A stretch of DNA of 64,000 bases from Peromyscus leucopus. Lineage: Eukaryota > Chordata > Mammalia > Rodentia > Cricetidae. The stretch spans positions 8,075,501 through 8,139,500 of the forward strand of contig NC_051069.1 in NCBI RefSeq assembly GCF_004664715.2. Direction: 5' to 3'. How positions within the stretch are numbered: position 1 is the stretch's first letter; each line of letters opens with the position of its first letter. The translations under genes were made by a program, and so were the position numbers. Below, piece by piece: positions 49,785-62,390 of the stretch. A model generated the notes under the pieces. It saw only the letters and a list, made by a program, of their open reading frames with translations, was not told the DNA's origin and ran no database searches.

Positions 49785-49980
49785 ACAGCTCGTTTGGAAG
49801 TATTTACCTGGCATTCATTAGGCCCAGGGTTCTGTCCCCAGCACTGCATAAAGTGGGCACAGTGGTGCATACCTGGAATCCCAGGGAGATGGAGGCAGGA
49901 GGACCAGAAGTTCAAGGTCATCCTTAACTACATAGTGAGTTCAAGGCCAGTCTGGGCCACAAGAGACACTGTCTCTATAT
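49785..49980 (+). mobile_element. B4-type SINE (ID head plus B1-like body)
   Basis: ID-like 'gcattcattaggcccagggt' followed by B1-like 'gaatcccagggagatggagg' and 'gttcaaggccagtctgggcc'. Confidence 0.78.
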
Positions 49981-49981
49981 C

Positions 49982-50359
49982 TGTAACAGCCCCCACACCT
50001 TAGCACAACTGACTCCATGATGGAAGTGCCGTTCAGGCTGTAAAACTCAGCACACAGATAATACCACCTGCCAAAACTAAAACAAAGGCCTCACCCATCG
50101 CAGTCCATAGTGCTGGGGAAGTCTCCGAATGTACTAACCTTGATTTGGGTCTCTCGGTTTCGCTCTGGCTAACTGTTCTTGCTAACTGAAGTATGTCAAG
50201 TCAGAACATGGTTTTTGTGATTAAAAGCTCACCCTGAGAAAGTCCTGGTGTTACCCTGGGATCCCAAATACTCAGTGTAGTTGTTGGCCGGCTAATAAAG
50301 GCTTTCTGTTGGCTTAAACCCATGTCTGAGCAGTCTTTTCTGGTGGATACCCACAACAT
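49982..50359 (+). mobile_element. Solo-LTR-like endogenous retrovirus remnant
   Basis: About 380 bp starting TGTAACAG and ending near ACAACA, with AATAAA at 50294-50299, followed by a U5-like segment. No internal gag/pol sequence adjoins it, so it would be a solo LTR. No clear target-site duplication was seen, and the left end abuts a SINE. The gammaretrovirus-like layout is inference from the sequence texture. Confidence 0.5.
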
Positions 50360-50397
50360 TTCAAAAAATGAAACAAAACAAAGAAAATCTATGGAAG

Positions 50398-50878
50398 GGG
50401 CCGGAGTGATGGCTTAGGAAAACATGCGTGCAGCTCTTCCAAAGGACCTGAGTTCTGTTCCCACACCCACACCGAACATCTCAAACCAACTGTAACTTCA
50501 GCTCCAAGGGATCTGATGAGCTCTTCTGGCCTCTGCAGTACCTGTACACATGTGGCATACACACAGATATACACATACACATAAATAAAAATATATATTT
50601 TTTCAAGACAGGGTTTCTCTGTGTAGCCCTGTCTATCCTGGAACTCACTCTGTAGATCAGGCTGGTCTTGAATTCAGAGATCTGCATGCCTCTGCCTCCC
50701 AAGTGCTGGGATTAAAGGCATGTGCCTGGCAATAAAATAATTTTTAAAAACCTTTAATTAAAAGTAATAATAATGAGGGATGGAGATATGGCTCAGTGGG
50801 AGAACATATGTGCAAGGCAACTTTGATCCCTTCAGTTTGACCCCTCCCCCAGTTCCACAAAATAAATAAAATAAGTAA
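50398..50878. mobile_element. B2 (+), B1 (-) and ID (+) SINE cluster
   Basis: Forward B2 about 50398-50598 ('ggggccggagtgatggctta' head and an AAATAAAAA tail); reverse B1 about 50603-50732 ('gacagggtttctctgtgtag'); forward ID about 50775-50878 ('gagatatggctcagtgggag'). Confidence 0.83.
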
Positions 50879-50940
50879 GCCTTAGATAAACCTTGCTATT
50901 TGTGGAAAGATATAACATCTTCTAAAAAGAATATGACAAG

Positions 50941-51150
50941 ACCTGAAGAGATGGTTCCAGGTTAAGATCACTGGCTGCTGCTCTCCCAGAGGACCCACGT
51001 TTGGTTCTCTGCACCCACATGGCAGCTGACAACCACCTGTAACTTCAGTTCCAGGGGATCTGACACCTGATCTGGCCTCAGTGGGCACCAGGCACAGAGA
51101 CATACATTCAGGCAAACACCCAGACCCAGAAAAATAATAAAAATGAAAGA
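50941..51150 (+). mobile_element. B2-type SINE
   Basis: 'cctgaagagatggttccagg' and 'cagttccaggggatctgaca', ending in AATAATAAAAATG. Confidence 0.83.
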
Positions 51151-51467
51151 CAATGACAAGCCCCTCAGGATTTAAGCAGAAGGAAGTGGGGAAGGACAGA
51201 TCCATTTCTCACCAACTCAGCAATGCCAGGCTGGCGGCAGAAGAGGTGTGTGTTCTCAGAGAGCAGAAACCCAACTCTGAGGCCTTCTCCTGCCAGCCCT
51301 GTGAGCTTGCCACTCATTCCTCCTCCTCACCTCTTTAACTAGCATACACCAAGGACACAGTCTCAGGGGCTGGGAGGACCAGTTTCTGGAAAGCCACCCC
51401 ATGCCAAGCGATGTTCCAAATACTTTCATTTGTTCTTGAGAGGGAAAAAAAAAGGAGGGGGGTGTAG

Positions 51468-51603
51468 AATCTGGGCCTGGTAGCACAAGCCTGTAATCCC
51501 AGCTACTCAGGAGGCTGAGGCGGGAAGATTAAAAAATCAAGGCCAACCTGGACAACTTAGTAAGACCCTGTCTCAAAGCAAAAATTAAAAAAGATGGATA
51601 GGT

Positions 51604-51654
<51 letters not shown>

Positions 51655-51720
51655 GAGAGCTTGTATGGCATGCACAGGGTCTCCAGTTCAATCCTCAGTA
51701 CTAGGAGAAAGGAAAGAAAA
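51468..51720 (+). mobile_element. B1 SINE, (GT)n and ID remnant
   Basis: Forward B1 about 51468-51597 ('cctgtaatcccagctactca'), pure (GT)n at 51607-51653, and ID-like 'gcttgtatggcatgcacagg'. Confidence 0.78.
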
Positions 51721-53402
51721 AGACGGCGTAGGCGTCCACGGGACTGAATGTGTAATTCTGCTCTGGCTGCCCACTGGCTTCCGGCATGCCTCGCCATCTA
51801 CCACTGTAAGTAAGTTCCGTTTCCTGACCTTCACAGTTCAGCAAGCCCGAGTGCAAGTTCCCCTCCAGTTGGCTTCTGGTTCCCTAGACTCCAGGCTACG
51901 AGCTGAGGGTCAGGTGGTTCTGCAGTTGATTGGCAGCCTCTGGTGACAGGCATTTGCTGTAAGCCAATGGTTAGCCTTTTTGGTGAGGCTATGTAGGGTA
52001 GTCCCTGGCCTGGGTCAACTGATACCGCCTTAGCTACCAAGAGTCACTAACAAGCCTTGATCTTGCTAATATGGGTTGTGTCTAAAGCTAGGCAGTTGGT
52101 CCTGTGTCTCCATGAGCTTGTGTAGCAAAGTTTACTTCTACGTTATTTGCCTCTGGTGGATCTGTTTTTCTACTTTGAAGAATCAGTTTGATTATATTCA
52201 AGGCTAGACTAAACCGTCAGTGTTTGGAACTCTGCCAAGACATGACCCTGGATACATGTATATTGACCCAGGTGGACTGTGGGTACACACTGGCTTCCAC
52301 TGTGGGCAGAACCAGACAGCCTGGGCTCTGTCCCCATGTTTCTTGCTCAGGCCAGCAATTCTATGAATGTTTGCTATGGGTCCAGTGTAGAGCCATGTTC
52401 CAGGCTCCAGGGACACAGGATGATCTGGGGCCCAGCCTCTGCCTATGTTTTTATATTATCAGCCTTTAATCCTGTCCAGGGCTCCTCAGGGGAAAAAAAC
52501 AAAACAAAACAAAACTCTGGTCTCCTTCACTGAAGAACAACCGCAGGTTTGACACCAGCCTGGCCTATATAGCAAGCTCTTAAAAGGAAGAAAGGAGGAA
52601 GGAAGAAACAGCAAGGGCCTATGAAGAAGGACGGGGCACCTCATCTCAGTCTGTTTGAAGTTTCTCACCAGCTGAGAGTCAAGAGTTCCATCACAAGTTA
52701 CAAAACTTGCTGTGAAGATAACCTACACAGAGTCTTCCTTCTACACGGACATTCTATAGTTTTCCCTCTACACGGGCTTGCAGTCTCCTTTACATGCACC
52801 TGCATACCCTTGGGTCTACACGGACATTTCAAATAAGGATGCTCCCATAGTATAAGCCACACTTGAGGGCTGCAGCAGGATCCTTGGGTTTAGATGTACT
52901 CTTTCAGCTGGAAGCCTGTCATGTCCTGTTTCAGATGCAGTGTGGTCCCTCTGCTTCCTGACTGCCAAGCCAGCCTCACGCTCCAGCTGCCGTGCCTTTC
53001 CCACCATGATGGACTGTATCATCAACACCTAATGATTATCCTTTGAGTAAGTAGGAGAAAGGAAGCCCAAGAGAATGACAGAAGAGACCCATGTTTTCGT
53101 CACCTCTACTTTCCTGCTGACCGCACAAAATTTGTCTTCTGTTATTATAGCAAGTTAGAAATAACCATGCAGTTCTCCAAAGCAAACTGACACACACTGA
53201 AACTTTCTAAATCTCACAAGCAAGACCACCTCATCTATGGTGAAAGCATGTCTTAATATCCTTGTAACCTAGTATAATACCAGCTTCTTCCATCCTTTGG
53301 CCCATGTGTTTATATTACTGGCCTGCATCCTGTCTAGCACTCTTTAGGAGAACTCTATGGTCTCGCCCATTGAAGAACAAAACCCAGCTAACAACTACAA
53401 CT

Positions 53403-53440
53403 ACCACCACCACCACCACCACCACCACCACCACCACCAC
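53403..53440. repeat. (ACC)n microsatellite
   Basis: About 12 uninterrupted ACC units. Confidence 0.95.
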
Positions 53441-53554
53441 TAAAAATCTTCAATATCTTGAGACCCTTTGAACAATGGCACTTCAGAAGTCACCCAAACC
53501 GTATATACGACTAAAAGGTGCTGAGGGGAGCTTCCTCTTAAGAAACCCACACCC

Positions 53555-53740
53555 CGGGGATGTCTGAGCAGCTGAAAGCTCTCACTATGCAAACCCAGCT
53601 GAGTTTGATCCTGGACCCCACGTGGGTGTGCAAGGAGAGAAGCGACTCCACCGAGGTGTCCTCTGACCTCCACACCTGCGCTGCGGTGCGTGTGCGACTG
53701 CACTCCTACGTACACACCAGCAGGACCGAATACAAATGAA
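53555..53740 (+). mobile_element. B3-type SINE
   Basis: 'ggggatgtctgagcagctga' head and 'gtgtcctctgacctccacac', with a CA/CG-rich 3' end. Confidence 0.72.
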
Positions 53741-55284
53741 TTACAGAACCCCGCACGTGAGCGTGCACCGTCCTCTTGGGGCTTGTAGCCATCCTGGCAG
53801 GAATGATGGAGTTTTAAAGAGACACGCGTGTCCTCCCTTTGGCCATCAGACTGTGTGTTGGTGGGATTTCCCCAGGAATCTCATGCCGAGAGAAGGGAAA
53901 GGCTGAGGCCTGGAGCTGGCCAGAAGGAGAACTTGTCTCCCAGGAGGAAATCTCCCACAGCTCTGACGATGCAGCTGCCTGTGGGAGAGGCTGGGGCCCA
54001 GACGATGATGGGGGACCCCACACCTTGACCATGACTGCTTAGTTATGTATGCCTCTGGCTGTCTAACGTGAACCTCATGACAAAACCCCAGGACAGACAA
54101 GGTGGTGAGAACAGGGTGTCATTGGGCTTCTTTTGGCCATCTGACCCCACTGAATACACTTCCTTTTCTGATTTTCATTACCATCTATCTGTTTAATTGG
54201 CCCATTGAGGACAGGTGACAGGGACTAGCTGCTTGAACTATGTGACCCTGACAACTACTCCTTAATGGTCCTTTGTCGCGCTCCCCTTTTGTGCACATGC
54301 TTAATCTACACTAAATCCCTTTCAAAACTAAGCTCCATCTCCACCTAACACTGACTGGCCCTGAAATTCTCTGCCTGGTCAAGAATCCCAAGCTCCCTGG
54401 AGTGGAGGTCTCTGGGAGAACTCCTCACTCACGTCGCTGTGGGTGACAGAACAAGGCTGCCCCTGCCAGCTGACTCTGTTTACACAGTGCATTTACCACC
54501 ATAGGGCATCAAAGGATGTGCCCATGTGTTCTGCTGTTCTGTCTCTTTAACGCACAAGCACTTCCGGGAAGGAGAAGCCTCTAACCTACAGGATCCCGTC
54601 CCTGGCTCCCACAGCCAGGCTGCTCACCAGGACTCCACCAGGCCTCTTCATTCTGCTGTGAAAGGAGGCTGTGGACTTGCTCCTCTCCCTGCATTATTGG
54701 AGATGCAGAATGGACTGTTAACATCCTGAACCCCATCTAAGAGAGCTGCTGGTGCCGTGGAAACCTCATTGCTGCCCCTGAAAGAATGAAGCCTCTCCTT
54801 CTGCCTCCCCCCCTGTACGAGTCAGACGAGCAGTGTTGGTGCCAACCCTGGTGCCTAATGCCTTACATGTTCTATGAAATGTGATTCAAATGCTGCTGAT
54901 TGACTTTTCTCTCCCTCGCAATATGCTGCTTTGTAGCTTGGCTCTGTTTGGGAAAATTAATCAACAGCTGGGCCTCTTATGCTGAAAATCCCTTCTCCTC
55001 GAAATGGTCAAGAGGTTAATGAGTGTTTTTGGGCATCGAAGGAGAGAGAGGATGGAAGGGGTTTGCTCCTCCCTAATATGAAGGAGGAAATTGTGAAAGT
55101 TCATCTCTGGGTCCCCTTAAATACACTCAGTGGGTGGGAGGCAGTATAAATGCGGTGGGACTGGATTCTTTACATGCAGGCTAAGGAGGCTTGTACACCC
55201 ACTTGCCTATCAGAGCTCAGCAGAGGGGCCCCAGGAAACAGCAACCAGAGAAACTGCCCTGGCCCACATGGACTTTTTCTTTTT

Positions 55285-55410
55285 CCATTTTTCATGTATG
55301 TGTGTGATGTGCATGTGTGCACGCACATCTTTTGCATGCATGTGTGTGGTGCATGCATGTATGTGCACAGGCATGTGGAAGCCAGAGGTTGTCAGGAATC
55401 ATCTCCTATC
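55285..55410 (-). mobile_element. B3-like SINE tail and TGCATG-rich tract
   Basis: Alternating GTGCATG repeats followed by 'ggcatgtggaagccagaggt', typical of reversed B3 3' ends. Confidence 0.55.
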
Positions 55411-55924
55411 ACTCTTCCACATTATGTACCGAGGCAGGGTCTCTCTCAAACCCGAAGCTCACAGATACAGCTGGTCTTTTTTGCTAGCCTGTTTCCTCTG
55501 GGGACGGAATCACAGGAGGGCATCATGCCCACCTGGCATTTAATCCACATGTATTTTTGCTGGAGGAGGAGATGGGATAATTCCAGAAAGAAAGAGCCTG
55601 AACTTTTAGGCAGGGTTCATGGGTTGTAGTGAGGCCAAAGCTGTGACCTACAGTCCCTTTCAGCTCCCATGTCCTTTAATCCGCTGCTCCTTGCCCCTTG
55701 CAGACAAGGCTCCTTTCCTGTGGCACTCACTACAGTGGCAATGGAATTATCATTTGGAATTCCGGTGATCTCTACCTGACTAGTAGGAACGTGAGGCTGA
55801 AGACTGAGTAGGAATCACTTGGTCCTGCTAACCTCACTCCAGCCCAGTGCCTCAACTGGAGTCTGTGGTCAGTTAGTATACACTGACTTAATACAGACAT
55901 TTAAGATACTGGTGGGGGGCGGAT

Positions 55925-56071
55925 TAAGTCAGTGTCTCCTGTAGTCCAGGCTGTCTTCCAACTCTCTCTGTAGTTCAGGCTAGCCTTCAGTTTCTGTGGT
56001 GCTGGGGATGGAACTGAGGGCTTTATGCATGCTAGGCAAGTGTTCTGTCAACTGAGGTATAGACTCAGCCA
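55925..56071 (-). mobile_element. B4-type SINE
   Basis: 'gtagtccaggctgtcttcca' (B1-like) followed by 'gatggaactgagggcttt' (reversed ID). Confidence 0.72.
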
Positions 56072-56492
56072 GGGAATATTTTTTTAACCACTGGTATGTG
56101 TCAGACACAACAGCAGGAAGTACTCCCGTGCTGATGGTTCCTGGTGCTGATGGTGCTGCTGACTCGGGATGCCTTCAGCATCTCTCTCCCACCTCCCCGG
56201 CCCTTGCTTGAGTGGGAGGGCTTTATGCAGTAGCTTGCTCCTGGCTTCTCCCTCTCCCTGCTCCCTGGCTGAGCCCTGTCCTGGGCTCTTGTACTGTGCT
56301 TACCACCTGAGGGGCGGGGCTGCTTCTAGCTACAGCAGGTCCATTTCAGCATCAATTGCAGGTCATCTGGGCCAGAGTGAGGCTTCCCTACAGGCTGGGC
56401 CTGAGTCTTCCTGGGCAAACACTGATTGTAAGTAGCCATACCCATCCTCCAAGCTTTCATCATTAGTAGTTTATCTCCGACACTGGCATTGC

Positions 56493-56714
56493 AGAGCAAG
56501 GCATGTAGTCCAGTTGGCAGAGCGCTTGCCTAGCATGCATAACATAGACCCAGTACCACCTAAACTGAGCATGGTGGCACATATCTGTAATCCCAGCATG
56601 TGGCAGGTAGAGACAAGAGAATCGGGACTTCAAAGTTATCCTTAGCTACATAGTGAGTTTAAGGCCAGCCTGGACTACTCTAGACCCTATCTCAAACAAC
56701 AACAAACAACAACA
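56493..56714 (+). mobile_element. B4-type SINE
   Basis: ID head 'gagcgcttgcctagcatgca', then B1-like 'ctgtaatcccagcatgtggc', and a CAAACAACAA tail. Confidence 0.85.
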
Positions 56715-56916
56715 CACCTTTCGCGTTTTTAGATAGCAAAAAGACTTGTCTCTAAATGTCTGAGAATGGCCCTACTGGGTATTGGGAGACCTTTCTAGGT
56801 ACTGAGAACGGGTGTAGGTGGACTGTGAAGGAAGCAGGGATGCAAAGAGGCTGGCAGGGGAGGGGCATGGCTGGCTGCACCTGTCCTGCAGATACTCTGA
56901 GGACTGTTTTTAGTAA

Positions 56917-56918
<2 letters not shown>

Positions 56919-56949
<31 letters not shown>
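56919..56949. repeat. (GT)n microsatellite
   Basis: Pure GT dinucleotides. Confidence 0.97.
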
Positions 56950-56951
<2 letters not shown>

Positions 56952-58009
56952 TGCATTTATACTGCCAATAACTGTCAGTTATTGGACTAATACAGGACTT
57001 ATACACATGTGCTGTATGCACTCCGTGCCTCAGATAAGCATACATATCATCTGAGGTGGGGAGGAAGCTAGGGATACAATCTAAGCCTACTGTTTCAGGG
57101 TCCTGGTTCATGTAGAAGTGGGAACAAGTGGTATGTGGCCCGTGAACGGTGTTCTCTGCAGGTGCTGGGACTATGCGCTAAGCTGTCATATGCATGTCAG
57201 GTGTCTGGGCTTGACCTGCTGTAGGGATCTGGGTGTGGTTTCAGGCCATAGGCACAGAGAGGTGCCGGTCTGTGAGGAAGCTGGGGTACAGGTCTGGGCA
57301 CCAAGCCCAAGGAGGTTGGGGTGGAGAAAGATACTTCTGAGCCTGGTGGGACCTGTCCAAGCTGTTTCTCTATCTGGGGAGGGTGATGGGGACACCGGGG
57401 ACAAGGGCCGGGAGCGTTCAGTGTGGAAGACCGTGAGGATGGCTGCGCCTCATTCTCCAGCCCAGTGCTACCTGATTTGCCCAGTGTCCGCTCTCATCCT
57501 CCTTGGGTCCCTACGACCCCTCCCCCGTGTGGATGCAAGGAAAGGGCCGAGTTCCCCTACACAGCCTCAAGTTTGCAGACTGCTTGCCTCACCGCCTACC
57601 ACCCCATGGTCCTGAGCGAAGGGGCCTCAAAGAGGACCCTGCCTCAGCCACTCTGTCCAGCTGAAGACAGGTGGAGGGCAATGGGCCCAGCATCCATTGA
57701 GTGCCTACTGCATGTGACACTTATCCAGCACCCACTGTATGCTGGGGCTGCACTGTCATTACCTGCAGGGATGAGGTCAAGGCCAGCTCAGTGTTGTCAT
57801 ACCCCTGCTCTAGGCTGCCGTGGCTCTTTTTTGCTTGAGCATTAAGCTCAGGTCCCCACCCAGGCCGTAGGGCCCAGACACTTGAGCTCACACTGCCCTT
57901 CACTTTTCCCACACCCATGCTCACCTGTGTCCCAGGGCCTGATGGTCTGGGAGCCCCCCAGATACCTTTCCTGGGCTGGGTTCAGGGAATTACACCCCCT
58001 CCTTTAGAC

Positions 58010-58125
58010 CTTTGTTTTACCAAACAGGGTCTTACTTTGTATCCCAGGCTGGCCTTGAACCTTCCTGCAAACCTCCTGCCTCAGCCTCTTGAGTGCTTGG
58101 ACTACGGTGTACCTACTCCCGAACC
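58010..58125 (-). mobile_element. B1 SINE
   Basis: 'cagggtcttactttgtatcc' and 'cctcagcctcttgagtgctt'. Confidence 0.78.
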
Positions 58126-59954
58126 AGGTTGTTCCACCCTCCGTGTTCTTATTCATCCATCGCCTTTTTCTGTAACATCTCTCATTTTCCAGGCATAACC
58201 AAACCTCTGGCAGGAACCTCTTCCCCTCCCGCGGTGTGTGATTCCTCTTACAAATGGGATTACTAGTGATCACCACTAGGGAGAGAAGCTTGGGGCAGGG
58301 CTGCGGTGTCGGGTTGGGGCTGGAGATGGAGTCCACAGTCACATCTGGTTCTTCTGTGTCACATACCACAGACCCGGTGGGTTCAGTCGGCAGCCTGTGT
58401 CCCTCCCCCTTCCCGGTGCATCCCCTATCCTTCCTAATCACTGTCACCTCTGAGCATCACGCCAGCCTCAGGGGTGACAGATTTGTAGGAGATGAAGGTA
58501 AGACACAGAAGAATGAAGTGGCTTGGGCCAAGTCTAAGAGTGGGGGGGCGCAGAACCGGGGCTGGAGCCCAACTAGACTCCGGGCTGGTCCTGTCCTTGG
58601 CACTGGCTGGAGGGGAGCCTGGCTGTGGAGGGTCCTAGCCCCTTACCCTCCGTGTACCCACAGTTATGTGGTCTTGGACAGCTGTACTCTGCCAGTCGGT
58701 TTTTCCCATCCGGAGATTCAGTGGCCTCTGACCTACCTCCCAAGGAAGAAAGAGGTGGGAGGCCACTTCGCTCCAACTGGGACATCAAGCTGTCACTTGT
58801 CCTTCTCCCTGGTAATGGCTTAGGAAGGTCTCTAGCCAATCAGAACTCTCCATCACAGCCCTCTCCTCTTCAGGCACTGTGGACTCAAGGCTAAAGCAGG
58901 TTCTGGGTTCAAACAGTGTCAAGCTCAGCTACCATGTACCGGGGAAGGTCGCTTTGCCTCCTGGAGCATCAGTCTCTTCTGCAAGAAGATACCTCGCAAC
59001 CCCCATCTGAAGGATGGTGTCGAGTGAGAGAAACACAGTACTGGGTTGGCTGTGCTCGGCACTCATGGTGCATGCCCCCCCCCCCAGTCATGCATTTCAG
59101 ACTGTCCACCCTCGAGAAGCTGAGGCTCAGACCCAGGTCTTGGATCCTGGCCAGCATGAGTCTCATCTATACAAGTGACTTAGGCAAAAGGAAGTTTGGG
59201 TATGTTGGAAGCATGCGTGCCTGGGACCTACCCTGACACTTCTAGCTGCCTGCAGAGCCGGCACCAGGCGCCACCCGAGTGACGAGGGCACCGAGAAGGG
59301 CAGCGGGAGCTCCACCGGAAAGGGGTGGTGTGGAATCGGAAGAGAAGACTCAGCAGTTTTCCCTAATGAGGCCGCAAACCACAGAGTCCCAGAGGGGGAA
59401 GCTAGCCTGAGCCTCGGTGACACAAAGCCAATTCCCTCTCCTTTGCTCTGTGGATTAATTGCCAACATGATTTAACTTCCTCGTACACACCACCCCGTGT
59501 CTTCACCACTATCCCTCCTGCCCAGGGGAAAACAAGCTCGCGACAGGCAGCTGGAAGAGGCAAGCGCATTAGCTGGAGTTCTCACCTCTGCTCCACCCCA
59601 GCTCTGCTGCGTTTCGCCATGTGACCTGAGCCAAGTCAACTCTCCCTCTCTGGCCTCAGTTTCTTCCCCCGCAGAATGGAGGTGGGGGGTAACTATAGAA
59701 GTGCAGCGTGTCCTTCTGCCTCTGCTCTTGAGAGAGAATTCCCAGATCCCCTCGACAAGCTCCGGGCTGCCACTCACTCTGTGTCCTTGTGCCTGCATGG
59801 CTGTCCTTCTTAACCCATTGTTCAGAGAGGAATCCGGCGCTCTGAGGCTGAGCCCATGGCTGCAGATGCTGAGGGACACCCGGGGCTTCCAGCACAAACC
59901 CTGATCACAAGCCCTTGCCTGTGTTCAGGCCCTTTTACTTTAAACCCTGCATGG

Positions 59955-60095
59955 TCCCATGATGCATTTTAACAAGCATTCATTGAGCATCTGCTACATG
60001 CCGGGTTTTGTTCTAAGCACTGCATACATTGTATACTATCCAATCCTAAGAATCACGTTAGAACAGAATAGCAATGTTCCCTGTGTTACAGATGG
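59955..60095. mobile_element. Ancient MIR/L2-type repeat
   Basis: 'cattcattgagcatctgcta' and 'ttgttctaagcactgcatac' are common phrases of old mammalian repeats; family and strand are not certain. Confidence 0.45.
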
Positions 60096-60104
60096 ATTGT
60101 TATT

Positions 60105-60307
60105 GGTTATAGCCCACCTAACTTTGAACTTTCTGTGTGGCTGAGGATGACCTTGAACTCCTGATCCTCCCGCCTTCACCTTTTCAGTGCTGAGATTACA
60201 GGCATGCGTCGCCTTGCCAGGCTTGTGTGGTGCTAGGAATCAAACCCAGGGCTTTGTGCATGGTAGGTAAGTAAGTACATTACTGACTGAGCTGTGTGCT
60301 CAGCCCC
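60105..60307 (-). mobile_element. B4-type SINE
   Basis: 'gatgaccttgaactcctgat' (B1-like) followed by 'ctaggaatcaaacccagggc' (reversed ID). Confidence 0.8.
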
Positions 60308-60427
60308 ATCTCATAGATGAAAAATTGAATTTAAAAGAAGCCAGCAAATGGTACAAAGGTGCTTGCCATGCAAGCCTGTGACCTGGAACCTTCAGTGGAA
60401 GGAGAGAACCACCTCCTGAAAGTTATC

Positions 60428-60429
<2 letters not shown>

Positions 60430-60477
<48 letters not shown>
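60430..60477. repeat. (CA)24 microsatellite
   Basis: Pure CA dinucleotides, the tail of a B3-like element beginning near 60345. Confidence 0.97.
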
Positions 60478-60479
<2 letters not shown>

Positions 60480-60605
60480 GCATGCACATGCCCCCCCCAA
60501 GAATAATAATAAATAAAAAGGAAAAAATCCGAGCCTAGAGACACTCAAGTAACTCTACTAAGGCCACATAGCAGGAGGTAGCAGTCCTAGAGTTTGATAA
60601 TGCAG

Positions 60606-60614
60606 TGTATGTGT

Positions 60615-60665
<51 letters not shown>

Positions 60666-60666
60666 T
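60606..60666. repeat. (GT)n microsatellite
   Basis: GT dinucleotides with a few TA interruptions. Confidence 0.97.
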
Positions 60667-61974
60667 TCATATTTTTGGTAATTTTAAAAGCTTTGCACAG
60701 TCTTGCTCACACAGCCATGGCAGCTAGAGGGTGAATTTGTATGCCTAGTACTGCATCAGGAAAAAAATCTTTTATGACAATAATCGCGACAGTAGTCCGT
60801 GATGGGGGCGGAGCAGGGAACAAGAAGCTGCTTTTCTGCTCTTAGGATTAGAGTCGATGGAACAGGGTCTGATGAGCAATGAAACAATTAATTAAAACAG
60901 GAAATGAGCAGGTGTGCTGTGTGCGTCACCCGGCTGTCATGACCATCCTGCACTCTCTCCTGGCCACATCTGCCCTCACACCAAAGTTCCAGCTCAGGAG
61001 CCACACAGAGGCTCTATGCATTCAGCCCGCTGAGGGAAGCCGAAGAGGGATGTCTTTAAAGGACACCCAGAAACCTTGTGTGGAGAAAATTCAATTGCTG
61101 CCCCACTGATCTGTAACTCTCGCCCCCTCCTGCCTCCCCTAGCCCAAGCAGCTGAGCTTTGCATATGACCTATGGACAGAGAGGAGAAAGCTGAGAAAAA
61201 TGCGGGAAGGAGTTGGTTCATTTGGGTGATGGAGTGCCCGCTCCCCTCGCCAGCATGCAGGGCTCAATAATGGCAGACAGGGCTTCAAAAAATTGCAGCA
61301 TGAATAGATGAGCCCTTTAAGGTAATAGAAATGCTGTCATCCTAGGGAGAAATATGGGCCCCGAGTCCTGCGGGAGGGGACACTGGGCCCGTCTGCCCTG
61401 CCTGCTGAGCTTTCGGTCCCCATTATAACCAAAACTAAAAGAAGGCATCGGGCTGAGGAATGGTCAGAAAGACCCCTTATCTCCTGGCCCCTGAAGGCTC
61501 CATGCAGGGAGGAGGCTGCAGGAAGGGACTGGGAAATCAAGGCATTGCAGCCCGGCTGTGACCTTGCAGCCTGCTCCCTGCAGGCACTGTCGGAACAGCA
61601 ATTAGTTCTAGACCCAAGTGTGCAGGAGGCTCCGTCAGGCAGAGCCTTAATAAAGGAGAGGTGGGGTGGGCAGCAGAGACATGCGCGCGGCTGTGAAATC
61701 AGACGCGCTTCCCTCTGGGCTGAGAAAGCCTATTTTATTTTCCTTTCTGAGGACATAGCTGCCCTACAGCTTCCACCCTGGAGGAAGCTGCAGTTAAGGG
61801 TTCCCTTCTCGTCCCATCTGCTTCTACATCCCAGACAGGCTCTCAGGCCTCTGCAGGTGGGCATCAGCAGCATCAACCGGCATCAGCAGCGTCAACCTTT
61901 TAAGCATGGCCATTAGGGCTGACACTTGTTGAAAGATGACTAATACACTCTTTGCATACACCAATTAGCTTGAT

Positions 61975-62125
61975 CAGCATACTAATCATCGGGATTTATG
62001 GTCATTTCCTTTTCACATATCATAAAACAGGCACAGAGAGACGGTATCCTGTCTGAGGTCACACAGCTATAAAAAGCAGTGACGCTGGAATCTAAAGGCA
62101 GGGTGTCTGGTTCCAACACCCTGTA
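61975..62125 (-). mobile_element. MIR-like ancient SINE
   Basis: 'aggtcacacagctataaaaa' and 'gggtgtctggttccaacacc' match the reversed MIR core. Confidence 0.6.
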
Positions 62126-62234
62126 AGGTGAGTTGTCTAAGGTACACCTTTGCGCCAGGAACTCAGAGGTGGCGCTGCAGGGCAGCTCCTTCTGCTTCCT
62201 CTTTAAACCCGATAGTTTTAGGGTTTAAACTAAA

Positions 62235-62390
62235 CTAGTTTAGATAGTTCAGGCAGTAAGGGTATAAGGGTGGTTGCTACCACATCTGATAACCTGAGTT
62301 CAATACCTGGAACCCATATGGTAGAAGGAGAGAACTGACTCCTGCAAGTTACGTCTGCATGCATCCCACAAAATAAATAAATACATGTAA
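62235..62390 (+). mobile_element. B3-type SINE
   Basis: 'gagttcaatacctggaaccc' and 'ggagagaactgactcctgca', with an AAATAAATAAATA tail. Confidence 0.75.
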
